From Mantis religiosa (lineage: Eukaryota > Arthropoda > Insecta > Mantodea > Mantidae): a stretch of DNA of 64,000 nt. The position numbers were made by a program, and so were the translations under genes. Positions 1-10,295 of this stretch are shown piece after piece. Every line of letters starts with the position of its first letter. Position 1 is the first letter of the stretch. The notes under the pieces are model-generated. The model was not told where the DNA came from, searched no databases, and saw only the letters and a list, made by a program, of their open reading frames with translations. The stretch is from the NCBI GenBank assembly GCA_030765055.1, contig CM060950.1:269829581-269893580 (forward strand), in the 5' to 3' direction.

Positions 1-835
1 TGTTTTCTTGCAACCAGATAACCATTTAATTTTTTTGTGGTGCTCAGAATTGAAATGGCGTACACATCGTTTTGTCTTGGTTTCAGGTAGGTTAGGCATC
101 AGTCTACCCCCCGAAATTAAGTCACATTTTCTTCAAATTTCCTCGAACTCAGTCCTCGCTTTCGAATTGGAGGGCTCGGGAGTAAATAATGGTAAGGGAC
201 ATTTACGCTAAAACTGAGTTAATGCAAGTAAATCATGGTACGGTGTCTGTAGTTCATTTATGAGTAAGCTGTTTGGTGGTTTGCCAAGAGATGACAGCAG
301 CATGCAATGTGAGATTTCTTACCCCTGCTGGTTTTCTCTTGTCTCTGGCATGAAAAGAATGTTAAGGAACAACAAAATGGCTGACAGTAATAAAGCTTTG
401 TGTCTTGATTCTAAGAAATAAGAGCAATTAATGAGCTGTTTAGCAGATTCTGTGAAAGAAGTAACTCCATGAAAGATCCAGTTTTGTCCCAGATAAAAAT
501 TACTTGCTCCATTCACCCGAAAGTATCGGTTCTGAGGTAAATATGGTTCACATCTCATTTCATGTAAATAATGTTAACTCTTGTGCATTAACATTGTTTA
601 CTTGCCAATGTATGATATGTATACTCACAATGTTAAGTGTTATACAATAACACTATTTACTTCATAATATGTAAGAATTAGGAAATTGAGTAAAACTTTT
701 AAGGCTATGAGTGCTTAACATTAACAGGTATGAGTTTCTGTTAATGTTATGCCTGTTGTTCTACTTTTCTAGTACGAACATCAATGTTATCTGCAATGAT
801 TCTACAAGGATTATACCTCCAAATAAACATGCTGC

Positions 836-876
<41 letters not shown>

Positions 877-1308
877 AAGAAGACGAGCTTATTGAAAAGA
901 AAGTAAAGAGGAAAGTACCAAACCTTTTCATACTCGACTCAAAAAAAAAAAAAAAAGTATTCAGAAGCACTGCAAATTCAGCCAAATAAACTAAATGACA
1001 AACTTTCTAGTTTGAAATGGATCCCTCCTGTGTACCATGCCTGGTACATACAACAACCTTAAATCTGCAAGAAGTAGTGAACTTGGTCAAAATGAACATG
1101 AGTAATGTATGTTGATAAGGGCTGTGTTTTAATTTAATGCAGTGTTAAGTACCCTCTTATTTATTATAAACAATTTTAAGTATAACTGCAAATTAATAAA
1201 AAAAAACGTTAATTTTTACAGTCACAATACAGTCATAAAATTCTTAAATTGGAAATGGAAGTTATTTAAGCCTACGTTTATGGGAAAACATCTTTGTTTT
1301 CTATGTAT
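1..1308. other. AT-rich flank without a supported gene
   Basis: The open frames here are short, lack recognisable domains and match no family I know. The only structured stretch is the triplet run at 830-876. Positions 1305-1308 (gtat) are the left copy of the target duplication of the retrotransposon that follows. The same anonymous AT-rich DNA resumes at 6893, so 1-1308 and 6893-7370 were contiguous before that insertion. Confidence 0.6.
830..876 (+). repeat. Compound triplet microsatellite (GCT)n-(GAT)n
   Basis: About nine GCT triplets run directly into about six GAT triplets. They lie inside an open frame of 92 codons (711-989), where they encode an Ala run then an Asp run followed by an acidic and lysine-rich tail. 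The frame starts with a hydrophobic stretch but has no domain I recognise and no visible splice or promoter context. I treat it as chance coding potential of a microsatellite; an exon of a host gene cannot be excluded. Confidence 0.7.
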
Positions 1309-1790
1309 TGTGACTTTGTGGATTCGTGAAATGAAAAGTCCAATTGCACCACTCATAAATGTTCTTTATTTCCACCGACTTACAGTTGAACACTTGCCAA
1401 TTACACAGAATTACGTAATGCACACAATTACGATTCACCAGTTCGTCCGTTACAGTTCCACTTGCACTCGCAATTACGTAAACTCCTCCGACGCACGTAC
1501 GCAGTCCGTCCACTCACTGGGCGCTCCTCACAGCTCGCCAAGAACTGACCCAATCCACTCACTGCAGCCCTTTTTATAGGAATTTCGCCATTTTCTCGAA
1601 GCCTCTCGTTTCATGAATCACCGCGAAGGTTCCAGACGGCAGGGGAAGGGGGAAGAGGCGGCCAGCGAGAAGTGACACTTCCCTAATCATCCCCTCAGTT
1701 AGTGACTGAGATTAATGGGTGGGTGTGGCCCGGATTCCTCTGGTCCCTTCTCAGCTGTCGTTGGTTGGGCTTTCCGACAATTGGGTGACA
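1309..1790 (-). repeat. Gypsy-1 3' LTR
   Basis: The repeat begins TGTGAC and ends GGTGACA on the plus strand, giving the usual TG...CA ends. It matches 6423-6892 along its whole length; differences include extra bases near 1616-1645 and around 1697. It should carry the polyadenylation function for minus-strand transcripts. Confidence 0.93.
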
Positions 1791-1804
1791 CTGCTCCCTC
1801 CTCA
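1791..1804 (-). other. Gypsy-1 polypurine tract
   Basis: Read on the minus strand, the bases immediately upstream of the 3' LTR are purine rich (gaggagggagcag). This is the expected position of the plus-strand DNA primer. Gypsy-2 has the same tract just before its 3' LTR at 54532-54544. Confidence 0.8.
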
Positions 1805-2834
1805 AAGCTGGTCGTCCCGAACAGCACCATCGTAGTGGGCTAGACGATCCAGGTGTACCACCATCTTTCCTCGGGGCACCTTCTGGATGCGGTAGACCAC
1901 GTCATTTACCCTCTTCACCACCCGGTACGACCCTTGCCATGGCTGCTGAAGCTTCGGGCAGCGTCCCTTGGTCCGCGTAGGACGGTACAACCAGACCAGG
2001 TCACCTTGCTGGAACCCTTGGCTGTTGGCTTGCCTGTCATATCTGGTTTTCATGCGGTCGCTCGCCTTCTGGATGTTCTGACGAGCCATCTCGTGCATGT
2101 CGTGGAAGTGGTCCACCAGGTTCTCCACATACTCGGTCACCGGCTGCTTCACCCCCGGAGGGCTTCCAAAAGCCAGGTCACAAGGGAGGCGTAACTCTCA
2201 GCCAAACATTAAGCTGGCTGGCGTCATTCCAGTTGTGCCATGTGTAGACGAGCGGTAGGCCAGCAAGAACAGTGGCACCTTGACGTCCCAGTCCCGCTGA
2301 TGGCTGGCCACGACCTTCCTCAGGTGTTCCTCTAAGGTCTTGATGTACCTTTCGACCATGCCATCCAACTGGGGATGTAGAGGCGTCGTGTGGGTCTTGT
2401 TCACCCCAAGCCTTTGTAGTGCCTCCTTCATTAGGTTGGACTCAAAATTTGTACCCTGGTCACTGTGTAGCTCTAACGGCACCCCAAATCGACAGTACAC
2501 TTGCTCCACGAGGCAGTCTGTGATTGTCTTTGCCTCTTGGTTTGGGATGGCATACACCTCCGGCCACTTGGTAAAGTAGTCCACGACCACCATAGGTACT
2601 TGTTGCCTCGGTCGGAAACTGGGAACGGTCCAGCAATGTCAACGGAGATCCGTTCGAATGGCGCTCCGACGTTGTACTGCTGCATGCGACCCCGGCTCCT
2701 AGTCTGGGGGCCGCGACTCCCCGCGCACACGTGACCCTGATGGCACCACCTCTCAGCATCTGCTCGGAGTCTCAGCCAGTAGTAGCGCTGCCGTAGTTTG
2801 TCAATCGTTCGGTTCGCTCCCAGGTGTCCTCAAG
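1802..2834 (-). pseudogene. Gypsy-1 integrase and pol C-terminus (broken)
   Basis: The minus-strand frames encode a gypsy-type integrase. An HHCC-like segment (GHLGANRTIDKLRQ) is followed by the catalytic core with VDIAGPFP, then HSDQGTNFE and DGMVERY, which hold the three acidic residues. The C-terminal stretch reads FQQGDLVWLYRP, the conserved GDLVW element of gypsy integrases, and ends near 1802. The reading frame is broken near 2590-2600 and by an in-frame TGA near 2207 where the related copies read Arg. One Cys of the HHCC segment is Gly here. The enzyme would insert element cDNA into the genome; this copy cannot make a complete one. No chromodomain is apparent. Confidence 0.88.
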
Positions 2835-4680
2835 TACCGGCGTGCACTTCTTCCAAGACTTCCGGGACCTTACTCCGGGGAAGCACCAACTGTTCTCTCT
2901 GCGTCTTCCCATCGGGTGATTCCCATACCCGGAACAGCACGCCCTCTCTGGTCTTCAACGAGTCCCATTGGGCCCAGTACGACTTGTAGGTGGCGCTCCT
3001 CGGTGCGATGTCCTCCCAGGTTGGTCTCGCACCTGCCTCCACTTCCCTCAAGAGTGGCCCCAAGTCTGCGTCCGCCAGCTGCTCCCTCCTCGGGCCTGCG
3101 CTGTACCAGCCGTCCGCAGGCACTGCCGTAACTACTCGGACTGCTGCAGCACGCTCCTTCTTTTCCACTCTTGTGCACCGGCCGCACTCTTCTGGACAGG
3201 GTCTTCGGGACATAGCGTCTGCGTTACCGTGGCTCTTTCCTCTACAATGTTCCGAGGTGAAGTCTTCCTCCTGCAGCCTCTGGACCCAAAGTGCTGTTTG
3301 GCCTTCCAGATTCCTAAAGCTCACTAGCCAGGTTAGGGCGGAATGGTCAGTCCTCAGGTGGAATGGCTGACCGTACAGGTACTTGTGGAAGTGCTCGAAT
3401 GTCTTTACTACCGCCAGTAACTCTCGTCGGGTGACGCAGTAGTTCTTCTCTGCCTTGGATAGCGTCTTGCTGTAGTAGGCTATCACCCGCTCATGGCCGT
3501 CCTGGACCTGCGATAGGACACCTCCAATGCAATGGTCGCTGGCGTCAGTGTCCACAATGAAGGCGCCACCCGGTTGTGGGAAACCCAAAATTGGAGGACT
3601 GCACAGGGTCTCCTTGAGGGGCTGGAAAGCGTCTTCGGCGTCCTCCGTCCACACATAAGGCCGGTGTTCCTCTGTCAGGCGGGTGAGGGGTTTGGCGATG
3701 TTGGAGAAGCCCTTTATGAAGCGGCGGTAATAGCTGCACAGCCCCAGGAAACTGCGCAACTCTTTCTTATCCTTTGGGTGAGGAAAATCTCTCACAGCCT
3801 GTGTCTTCTCCGGGTCTGTGGCCACTCCGGTTGCTGAGACTATGTAGCCCAAGTAGTTCACTTCCTTGCGGAAGAGCTGGCACTTCTTCGCGTTCAGCTT
3901 CAAGTTGGTCGCCTGCAGTCTCTGTAGCACCTTACTCAGATTCTCGAGGTGATCATCAAAAGTCTTTCCGACGATAATGATGTCCAGGTATAGCAGGCAG
4001 GCGTCGTAAGTGGGCCCTCACATCACTGACTCCATGAGGCGTTGGAAGGTAGCTGGTGCGTTACAGAGGCCAAAGGGCATAACCGTGAACTGCCAGAGCC
4101 CTTGGCCTGTCGAGAATGCGGTCTTCTCCTTGCCTCTTGGGTCTAGAGCTACCTGCCAATAGCCCGACTTCAGGTCCAGGGTCGAGAACCACTGTGCACC
4201 AGCTAGCGTGTCCAGGGTGTCGTCAATCCGGGGTAAGGGAAAACAGTCCTTCCGGGTGACAGCGTTCAGCCTTCTGTAGTCTACGCAGAAGCGCAGCTCG
4301 CCGTTCTTCGTCACCAATACTACAGGGGAACACCAAGGGCTATCCGACTCTTCAATCACTCCTCTGGATCTCATGTCCTCCAGCATGTCTCGTACCGCCC
4401 CTTGCTTCGCCAGCGGAACGCGTCTAGGCGGTTGCCGAATAGGCCACGCGTCCCCGGTGTCGATGCGGTGAAGCACTTTGTCCGTGCGGCCATAGTAACT
4501 ATCACCTTGGCTGAAGACGCGCTGGTATCGTCTTAGCAAATGTCGAACTTTCTCCAGCTGCTCTGCGTCAGGTGGTCGGCCGCCCTCTCCAGTAAGCCTT
4601 CTAGCCGGGGCCCCAGGTTTTGCGTCGGCACCGGCTCCTGCGTCTTTTCGATTGCTGTTACGCCTACCACGGGCTCGCAC
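2830..4680 (-). pseudogene. Gypsy-1 reverse transcriptase and RNase H (broken)
   Basis: The reverse transcriptase part (about 4680-4018) contains SPWCSPVVLVTK, LRFCVDYRRLN, STLDLKSGYWQVALD and MPFGLCNAPATFQRLM, in the order expected of Ty3/gypsy RT. After an in-frame TGA (near 4018) the catalytic box reads YLD-IIIVGK: one Asp codon of the YLDD box has been lost in a 3-bp deletion near 3981. A long open frame (3930-2830, 366 codons) then carries the RT thumb (LGLCSYYRRFIKGFSNIAKPL), RNase H (VDTDASDHCIGGVLSQ, RTDHSALTWL, HGNADAMSRRP) and the start of the integrase zinc-binding segment. These activities would copy element RNA into DNA in a cytoplasmic particle. The missing Asp alone would abolish polymerase activity. 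Confidence 0.93.
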
Positions 4681-4689
4681 ATTCCCAAC

Positions 4690-5416
4690 TCCGTCCCGGC
4701 CTGAACGTCGTGATCGGTGTCCGTTGGATTAGCAGTCTCACTGGCACCTCTTCTCGGCACGGCAGCAGTGCCTTGGCTACACATAGTCTTCTGGTCCAGC
4801 ATCATGTTCCTGGTTCTCTGGTCTTCCAGTTGCGCCGTCACCACCACCTCGCTCCTCGCGGGGACAACCACGTCTTCGTCCAAGACGACCCTGCAAATTC
4901 CAAGGCGCTCTTCTGGTTGACGGAGTATAACCTCTTCTCCGTTGAGCCGCAGGACCTTGCCGACGTCGACCGTCACCTCATGGCTCCTGAGGGCATCCAA
5001 TCCCAGTATCACCTCCTCAGCCACTTTCGCGACGAACACCCACAGACGTACGGTGCTCCTTCCCAAGGTCAGCTTCAGCAGGGCCTCCTTCTCCACAGGC
5101 AAGGTGTCGCCCGATGCTGTCATCAGCTGGTGTGGTCGGCTCGGCTTCCTTGTCGGCACTTTGCCACGTCAGGTCTGATGATGGTCACGGCCGCCCCGGT
5201 GTCCACCAGCACGCGGCAGGGCTTTCCTCTTACCCAACCGTCCGCGATGAGGCTGTCATCCATACGCCGGCTGACGGCGCGCAGAGTCACTCGAGGGAAT
5301 GGTGGTGATGGCGCCGACGTGCCCCTCTCCACGACGGCCCTTACTCGTTTTCCGGCTGCTACTAGATGTTCGCCGGCGTCTCTCGGCTGGTCCTCTGTCT
5401 CCGGTGTAGCGGACAC
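4690..5416 (-). pseudogene. Gypsy-1 aspartic protease region (broken)
   Basis: The minus-strand frame 5416-5123 contains VLVDTGAAVTII, the retropepsin active-site motif (DTGA) with its flanking hydrophobic residues. The downstream flap-side segment continues in another frame (5159-4533) with EEVILGLDALRSHE, matching the ILG(L/M)D motif that closes retropepsins. The two parts are separated by a frameshift near 5150. The enzyme would process the Gag-Pol polyprotein. Confidence 0.88.
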
Positions 5417-6380
5417 TCCTCGTCCTCGACATCGGGATAGATGTTACCTTGGCCGCCTCCATCCTTAATCCTGCTGTCAGCGCCTCGTTGATGGTTTTAT
5501 AATCGCCGAGCATTAGGCGCTGACGAATCTCCGTATCTCGTACCCTGTCAACGAATGTGTAGGCAGCTTCCCGGGATACGAACTCTGGTGGTAGGTCGAC
5601 TAGGGCCTTGCTAGTCAGTTGTTCAACTGCCAGGGCGAACTCCTGCAGCATCTCCCCGGGCTGCTCAGACCTTGCCTTTAGCTGGCTGCGGTACGCTGCG
5701 GCTAAGCGGTGGTTTCCGAAACGATTCTCCAGGGCCTCCCAGATGTCCTTTGGCGCCGCCGTTGTCTGCACCGCGTTTAGGACTTCTTCGGCACGTCCCT
5801 GGAGGCTGGCTATTAACTGTGTGGCCTCCTCCTCTGGTGACCGTTTGTTGTGCTTGGTCACTGCGTCGAATTGGCGGCGGTGGACTTCAAACGTTGACGC
5901 GCCGTCATATTTCGGAGGTTTGACACGCGCCGATGTTGTGCCTTCAAATCCTTCAACCTCCTACCGACGACGTCCTCCACCATGGCGTTCAGGGACTTGA
6001 CGCTGCTGTCGGCCTTTCCTTCCAGCTCATTAACGCGGCTCGCCAGGTCTTCGACGCGCTCTTCTAACTCCGTGACGTCCTCTTACGCCGGCCAACTGTT
6101 CTTCAAACTGTGCGGCGAGGGCCTCGTTTGCCGCCTTCATTTCCGTGGCCAGACTGCCGTTCGCTGATCTCATTTCTGTGGTTAACTCGGCCTTCATTTC
6201 TTCCTACTTCTCGTTCATGTTGTCGTTAGCCGTCTTCATTTGTTTCAGTTCCGTGGCCAGGTTGATATTTGTAGTCTCCAGCTTAGCGGCCAGGCTGTTA
6301 TTTGCCGCTTTCATTTCCGAGGTCAATTCGGCCTTCATTTCCATCATCTTCTCCAAAATCATTTCCAATGCCGCGTCCAT
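5290..6380 (-). pseudogene. Gypsy-1 gag (broken)
   Basis: The likely start is the ATG at 6380-6378 (MDAALEMI), the same start as in gypsy-2, downstream of the primer-binding site. The N-terminus (about 60 residues) is a heptad-rich coiled coil. The capsid-like Retrotrans_gag region lies in the frame 5861-5256 with IASLQGRAEEVLNAV, ENRFGNHRLAAAYR and FALAVEQLTSKA. The frame is interrupted near 6204 and again before 5861. The zinc knuckle expected after the Arg-rich segment is missing: the sequence passes from an Arg/Ser-rich stretch straight to the protease linker, which suggests an internal deletion relative to gypsy-2. Confidence 0.87.
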
Positions 6381-6402
6381 GGTTGTAATGTTCGGTGATG
6401 AT

Positions 6403-6421
6403 GTCCCGCTTCCTGACACCA
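6403..6421 (-). other. Gypsy-1 primer-binding site, tRNA-Leu type
   Basis: One base after the 5' LTR, the minus strand reads tggtgtcaggaagcgggac. Its first 11 bases are complementary to the 3' end of a typical eukaryotic tRNA-Leu (CCTGACA plus CCA), and the remainder matches loosely. The identical site occurs in gypsy-2 at 42511-42529. Confidence 0.75.
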
Positions 6422-6422
6422 G

Positions 6423-6892
6423 TGTGACTTTGTGGGTTCGTGAAATGAAAAGTCCAATTGCACCACTCAAAAATGTTCTTTATTTCCACCGACTTACAGT
6501 TGAACACTTGCCAGTTACACAGAATTACGTAATGCACACAATTACGATTCACCAGTTCGTCCGTTACAGTTCCACTTGCACTCGCAATTACGTAAACTCC
6601 TCCGACGCACGTACGCAGTCCGTCCCCTCACTGGGCGCTCCTCACAGCTTGCCAAGAACTGACCAAGTTCACTCACTGCAGCCCTTTTTATAGGAATTTC
6701 GCCGTTTTCTCGAAGCCTCTCGTCAGTGAATCACCGCGAAGGTTCCAGGGGAAGGGGGAAGAGGCGGCCAGCGACAAATGACACTTCCCTAATCATCCCC
6801 TCAGTGACTGAGATTAATGGGTGGGTGTGGCCCGGATTCCTCTGGTCCCTTCTCAGCTGTCGTTGGTTGGGCTTTCCGATAATTGGGTGACA
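6423..6892 (-). repeat. Gypsy-1 5' LTR
   Basis: This is the LTR at the start of the minus-strand transcription unit. It is slightly shorter than the 3' copy. It should hold the promoter for the element. It ends at 6892 and is followed by the right gtat target duplication. Confidence 0.93.
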
Positions 6893-7370
6893 GTATGCTT
6901 AACAAAATAATTATATGATTTTTCTAAACTTTCAACTCTTTGTTTCTCTAAATATGCTACGTGTCCCATACCATTGTTTACTGCCGAACACTTCAATTGT
7001 TTCTAACACGCAGTCACATGTTTCTCCCTTCCACCGCTCGCTCACGTCAGTTTCCATCCTTGTCACTCACTGACTGGACTGACCCACACAGTCCTACTGT
7101 TTCTCCGTGGAGAATGAACGCTAGGCATACGTTATCTTCTCAATCTGTGGAGAACAATGATCTCTACAAACTTTGACAATTATGCTTATAACGGAAAAAT
7201 AACTACGTAAAATTAATTTTATTTATTTACGTTAATTAGGTACAATAATGAGGTTCCAAATGAGTAAAAGAATAACGAAAACAATTAGAAACATCAGAAA
7301 CAACACTTTACAAGTACCTATGTGACTGGTATGAACAGACATTTCATTCCCCTTGTCACACAAGGACTTC
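6893..7370. other. AT-rich spacer without visible features
   Basis: The anonymous DNA interrupted by gypsy-1 continues here. I see no coding domain, RNA gene or structured repeat up to the start of the CAG/GCC-rich leader of LINE-A near 7380. Confidence 0.55.
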
Positions 7371-7395
7371 ACGTCGAGACTCCGACGAGTACGCA

Positions 7396-7600
7396 TCAGC
7401 AGCAGCAGTGCCACCGTGAGCAGAACCTCGCAGCAGCGGCAACAGCAGCTGTGCTACCGTGCCTTCATCTGCACTGGCAGCCCGCCGTAGAAGCAGCAGC
7501 AGCGCCACCGTGCCTTCTTCCAGCCCGCCGCAGAAGCAGTGCCGTATAGCCTTGTGCACTGGCTGACCGCAGAAGCAGAAGTCCACAGAGGAGGCCAGCA
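7396..7600 (+). repeat. Degenerate tandem repeat in LINE-A leader
   Basis: Roughly four imperfect units of about 45 bp share the core agcagcagcagcgccaccgtg followed by a CCGCAGA-like end. The array precedes the first ATG of ORF1 (7773). Tandem leader repeats are known in several LINE families, where they can carry promoter activity; that role here is inference. Confidence 0.55.
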
Positions 7601-7772
7601 CCACTCCTAGCTGACCTTCTGAAGCTAGCTCGCCGAGCTACTCCCTCTGCAGTCAGTCCTGAGCCAGAGTCCAGAGGCAACAAGTACTTGGGAGCGACAG
7701 ACGGACTGACGAAACTGCAGGCCCACAAGGTCAAAGCCAAGCCGGATGGCACCTGCAAACGACTACAATAAT

Positions 7773-9462
7773 ATGCCAAGTACCAGCCGCCAGGTAAGAC
7801 CTGACGAAATGAGTCATGTTAGAACCTGTATCTCCTCATCCTCTTCCGGCCCACGGGTAAATCTCGTGAAGGTGAAAGCACAAGCTCAGAAAAAAACAGA
7901 AGAAGGCCTCCCGCCTTCTTAACCAAGGGACAGCTGTCCCGATCTTCCCGGTCCCCAAACCAGGGAAGTCACCCAATTCCGTCGTCCCCCTCCAGGGCGT
8001 CTCAACTCCCCTACCGGAGAGCGAAACTGACGCCGAAGGGTTCGTTACCGTGCAGGGAAGGCGCAAAAGACCCTCCGGTTCAAAGCCGGAGGGTGCTGCT
8101 CCCAGCACCCCTGCAGCGCATGTGGATGCCAGGAGCACCCGCACACTAAAGGCGGCCAGAATCCCGCCAATTGTGTCGGACCCGTTCCCCAACCACATTA
8201 AGGTCATGAGGGAACTGAGGGCGAAGCTCCAGGCTGACTTCCAGGCCCGGGCCCAAATGACCTTGTTGTCGACGGGCCCTAAAACACCACACACTCACTC
8301 ACTTCCAGGCCACCCGTTTCCCAAGCCGGGTGGTTATAAAGGCAACGACCCCGGAGGACCATGAAGCCACCAGGGAGGTGTTGCGCGGGGCGCGGATTCA
8401 ATTCCACACGTTCTCGGTGCTGCGGCCAAACCTGGTGCGCAGAGTCATTCATGGTCTTGGCTCGGACACCGACCAGGAGGACATTAAGGTAGGCCTGGCG
8501 GAAGAACACGGCATTGAGCCGCGTACCGTGGTCCAGCTGGTCGATCGGTGAGGAAGGCAAGGAGCCCGTAAGGACCCACGTGCCACTATTCCTCGTAATA
8601 GTGGAGAAGGAGGGAGATGGTATCCCCAAAATCGACGAGGTGTCAAACCTCTACAATACCAGGATAAGAGTAGAGCCGTACCGTGGCAGAGAGGGACCAG
8701 CCCAATGCTTCAGATGCTTGGGCTTCCACCACTCTAGCCATACGTGCGAGAGGACAAAAAATAAAGAAAAGGAAAAAAAAATAAAAAAATAGCCTGCATA
8801 CGATGTGCAGCCCAGCACCATGTTAAAGATTGCCCGAATCCCAGAGAGGATAAAAAGTGTGCCAACTGTCGAGAAGCCCACATAGGCATCTACGGCGGTT
8901 GCCCCGCCCAACTTCGAATAGTGCAGGCAAGGCGGGGCAGGACCACAAACAGGGAGCCAGCACAAGTTCGGCCTGGAGTCAGTTTTGCTCAGGCGCTGCG
9001 CAAGCACGAACAGGTGATGCAGCAGGCCGAGGCAAGCCAGACTCCGGCAACGACCCAGTCAGAAAGCTCAAAAGCTACAGCCACAGAAGCACCGGCTGCA
9101 TCTGCAGCCAAACCACAGCGGCCACCTCGCCAGAAGAAGGCCACCGCAGTTCGGTGGGAGAAACCGCCGGCAACTGCGGAAGCAACGGCCGGGCGTTCCG
9201 CCCCAGATTCTTCGGGGAGACAGCGGTCCTGCCGCCACTGCTCTCCCCCCTCTTCCAGCTCCAGCCACAGTGGCTGCAGCAGCCGGTGGGGGAGAGGCAC
9301 CTCTGCCTGCGACAGCTACGCCATTTTGGGATACTGGCATCTCAAACGAGGACCTGGCGGAGTTCCAAGAGCTTTCTGCCTGGATCGCAGAACTAATTTA
9401 ACGCTCCCTCCCCATTCTAAGGCGCTGCAGGGAGCAACTGACAGATCCCCGCATCCCTGATA
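7773..9462 (+). pseudogene. LINE-A ORF1, nucleic-acid-binding Gag-like protein (broken)
   Basis: The likely start is ATG 7773 (MPSTSRQ). The protein would coat element RNA in the ribonucleoprotein. The region 8330-8550 gives an RRM-like stretch (FHTFSVLRPNLVRRVIHGL), and 8570-8760 leads into a first knuckle CFRCLGFHHSSHTC (C-x2-C-x4-H-x4-C). After a lysine-rich segment and a stop near 8790 come CIRCAAQHHVKDC and CANCREAHIGIYGGCP; the last resembles the CANC-x3-H...GCP signature of Jockey-type ORF1. The tail (8900-9462) is rich in Ala, Pro, Gln and Ser. At least three frame changes are needed to read it through. Confidence 0.8.
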
Positions 9463-9524
9463 TGCAAAAGCACAGCATTGTGCAACAGACTGCACGACTC
9501 CTCTTCCCTGACTCCAGCTCGTAA

Positions 9525-10290
9525 ATGGCGGTGAGAAGAACTCAGCGCACATTGAGAGCCGCGTTCTGGAACGCAAACGGAGTCTGGGATCAGACCGGGC
9601 ATCTTGCAGTTTGTAAGTGACCACGGGATTGACCTCCTTATGGTATGCGAAACGCACCTGCATGTTGGTGTTCAATTTAACCTGCCAAGCTACGCTGTCC
9701 ACCAATCCGATAGAGTTGGCCGGCGGGACGGCGGTACAGCTTTATTTATAAAAACCACATCACCCATACTCCCATTACCATCCCTCCGCTTCAACACTTG
9801 GAGGCGACCGCCATAAGGCTCTCCTTAAGCGGTTCAGACCTAGTGCTTGTAGTGGTGTATGATCCGCCCAACCATCCCTTCTATGAAGCAGATTACAGGG
9901 CACTCCTAAACCTAGACCACAGAGTGTGCATAGCTGTCGACTTCAATGCCAAACACCCAGGATGGAACAGCCGCATCCAGAATGACAGGGGAAGGAGCAT
10001 CTACCACCTCATCAGCGGAGACCCAACCCTCCATGCGCATGGCCCGCGGGGTCCAACGCACTTCTCGCCTGGTGGCAGGGCGGACGTCATAGACTTCGCA
10101 ATCAGCAAGAACATTCCATTTCATCTGGACCTCACGGTGGTAAACGCTCTGGATTCTGACCACAACCCAGTTGTGATCAATTCAGACGTTACAGTCGCAG
10201 CTCTGGCAACGGCTGACTGGGTAGATGAAGTCGACTGGGATGCCGTCATCCTTGATATCCAAAACTCCGTGGAAGCCCGCCCTTGAATCG
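9525..10290 (+). pseudogene. LINE-A ORF2 endonuclease domain (broken)
   Basis: From about ATG 9525 the sequence reads LRAAFWNANG, a typical start of LINE apurinic-like endonucleases, and then MVCETHL (the Glu of the ETH motif). Further on it reads FNAKHPGW (DFNAKH, where families have GDFNAKH) and SDHNPVV (the SDH catalytic motif). These residues coordinate metal and nick the target DNA. Frameshifts lie near 9600 and 9800, and the GDFN Gly is Val here (AVDFN). The region ends at a TGA near 10284. Confidence 0.85.
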
Positions 10291-10295
10291 GCTCT

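Larger units (their letters stand above)
1309..6892 (-). mobile_element. Gypsy-1: complete but decayed Ty3/gypsy LTR retrotransposon
   Basis: Two direct repeats of 482 bp (1309-1790) and 470 bp (6423-6892) bound a 5.58-kb unit flanked by the 4-bp duplication gtat (1305-1308 and 6893-6896). On the minus strand the order is LTR, primer-binding site, gag, protease, reverse transcriptase, RNase H, integrase, polypurine tract, LTR. That order (RT before integrase) is the Ty3/gypsy arrangement. No env-like frame is visible. The LTRs differ by roughly a dozen substitutions and a few small indels by eye, so the insertion is not recent. Several stops and frameshifts make it non-autonomous. Gypsy-2 (42037-55033) and the fragment at 38690-40530 belong to the same or a very close family. 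Confidence 0.95.

Noticed and set aside
711..989. Secreted acidic protein
   Set aside because: A hydrophobic start followed by Ala and Asp runs comes from a triplet microsatellite; no further support for a gene.
1142..1579. A 145-codon plus-strand frame
   Set aside because: Most of it lies in the antisense of the gypsy-1 LTR and the same frame recurs in the other LTR at 6145-6693.
4620..5468. A 282-codon plus-strand frame
   Set aside because: It is antisense to the gypsy-1 protease region, which has recognisable motifs on the minus strand.
1309..6892. An env-like gene that would make gypsy-1 an errantivirus
   Set aside because: Between the end of integrase (about 1802) and the LTR there are only about 12 bases, so there is no room for a third gene.
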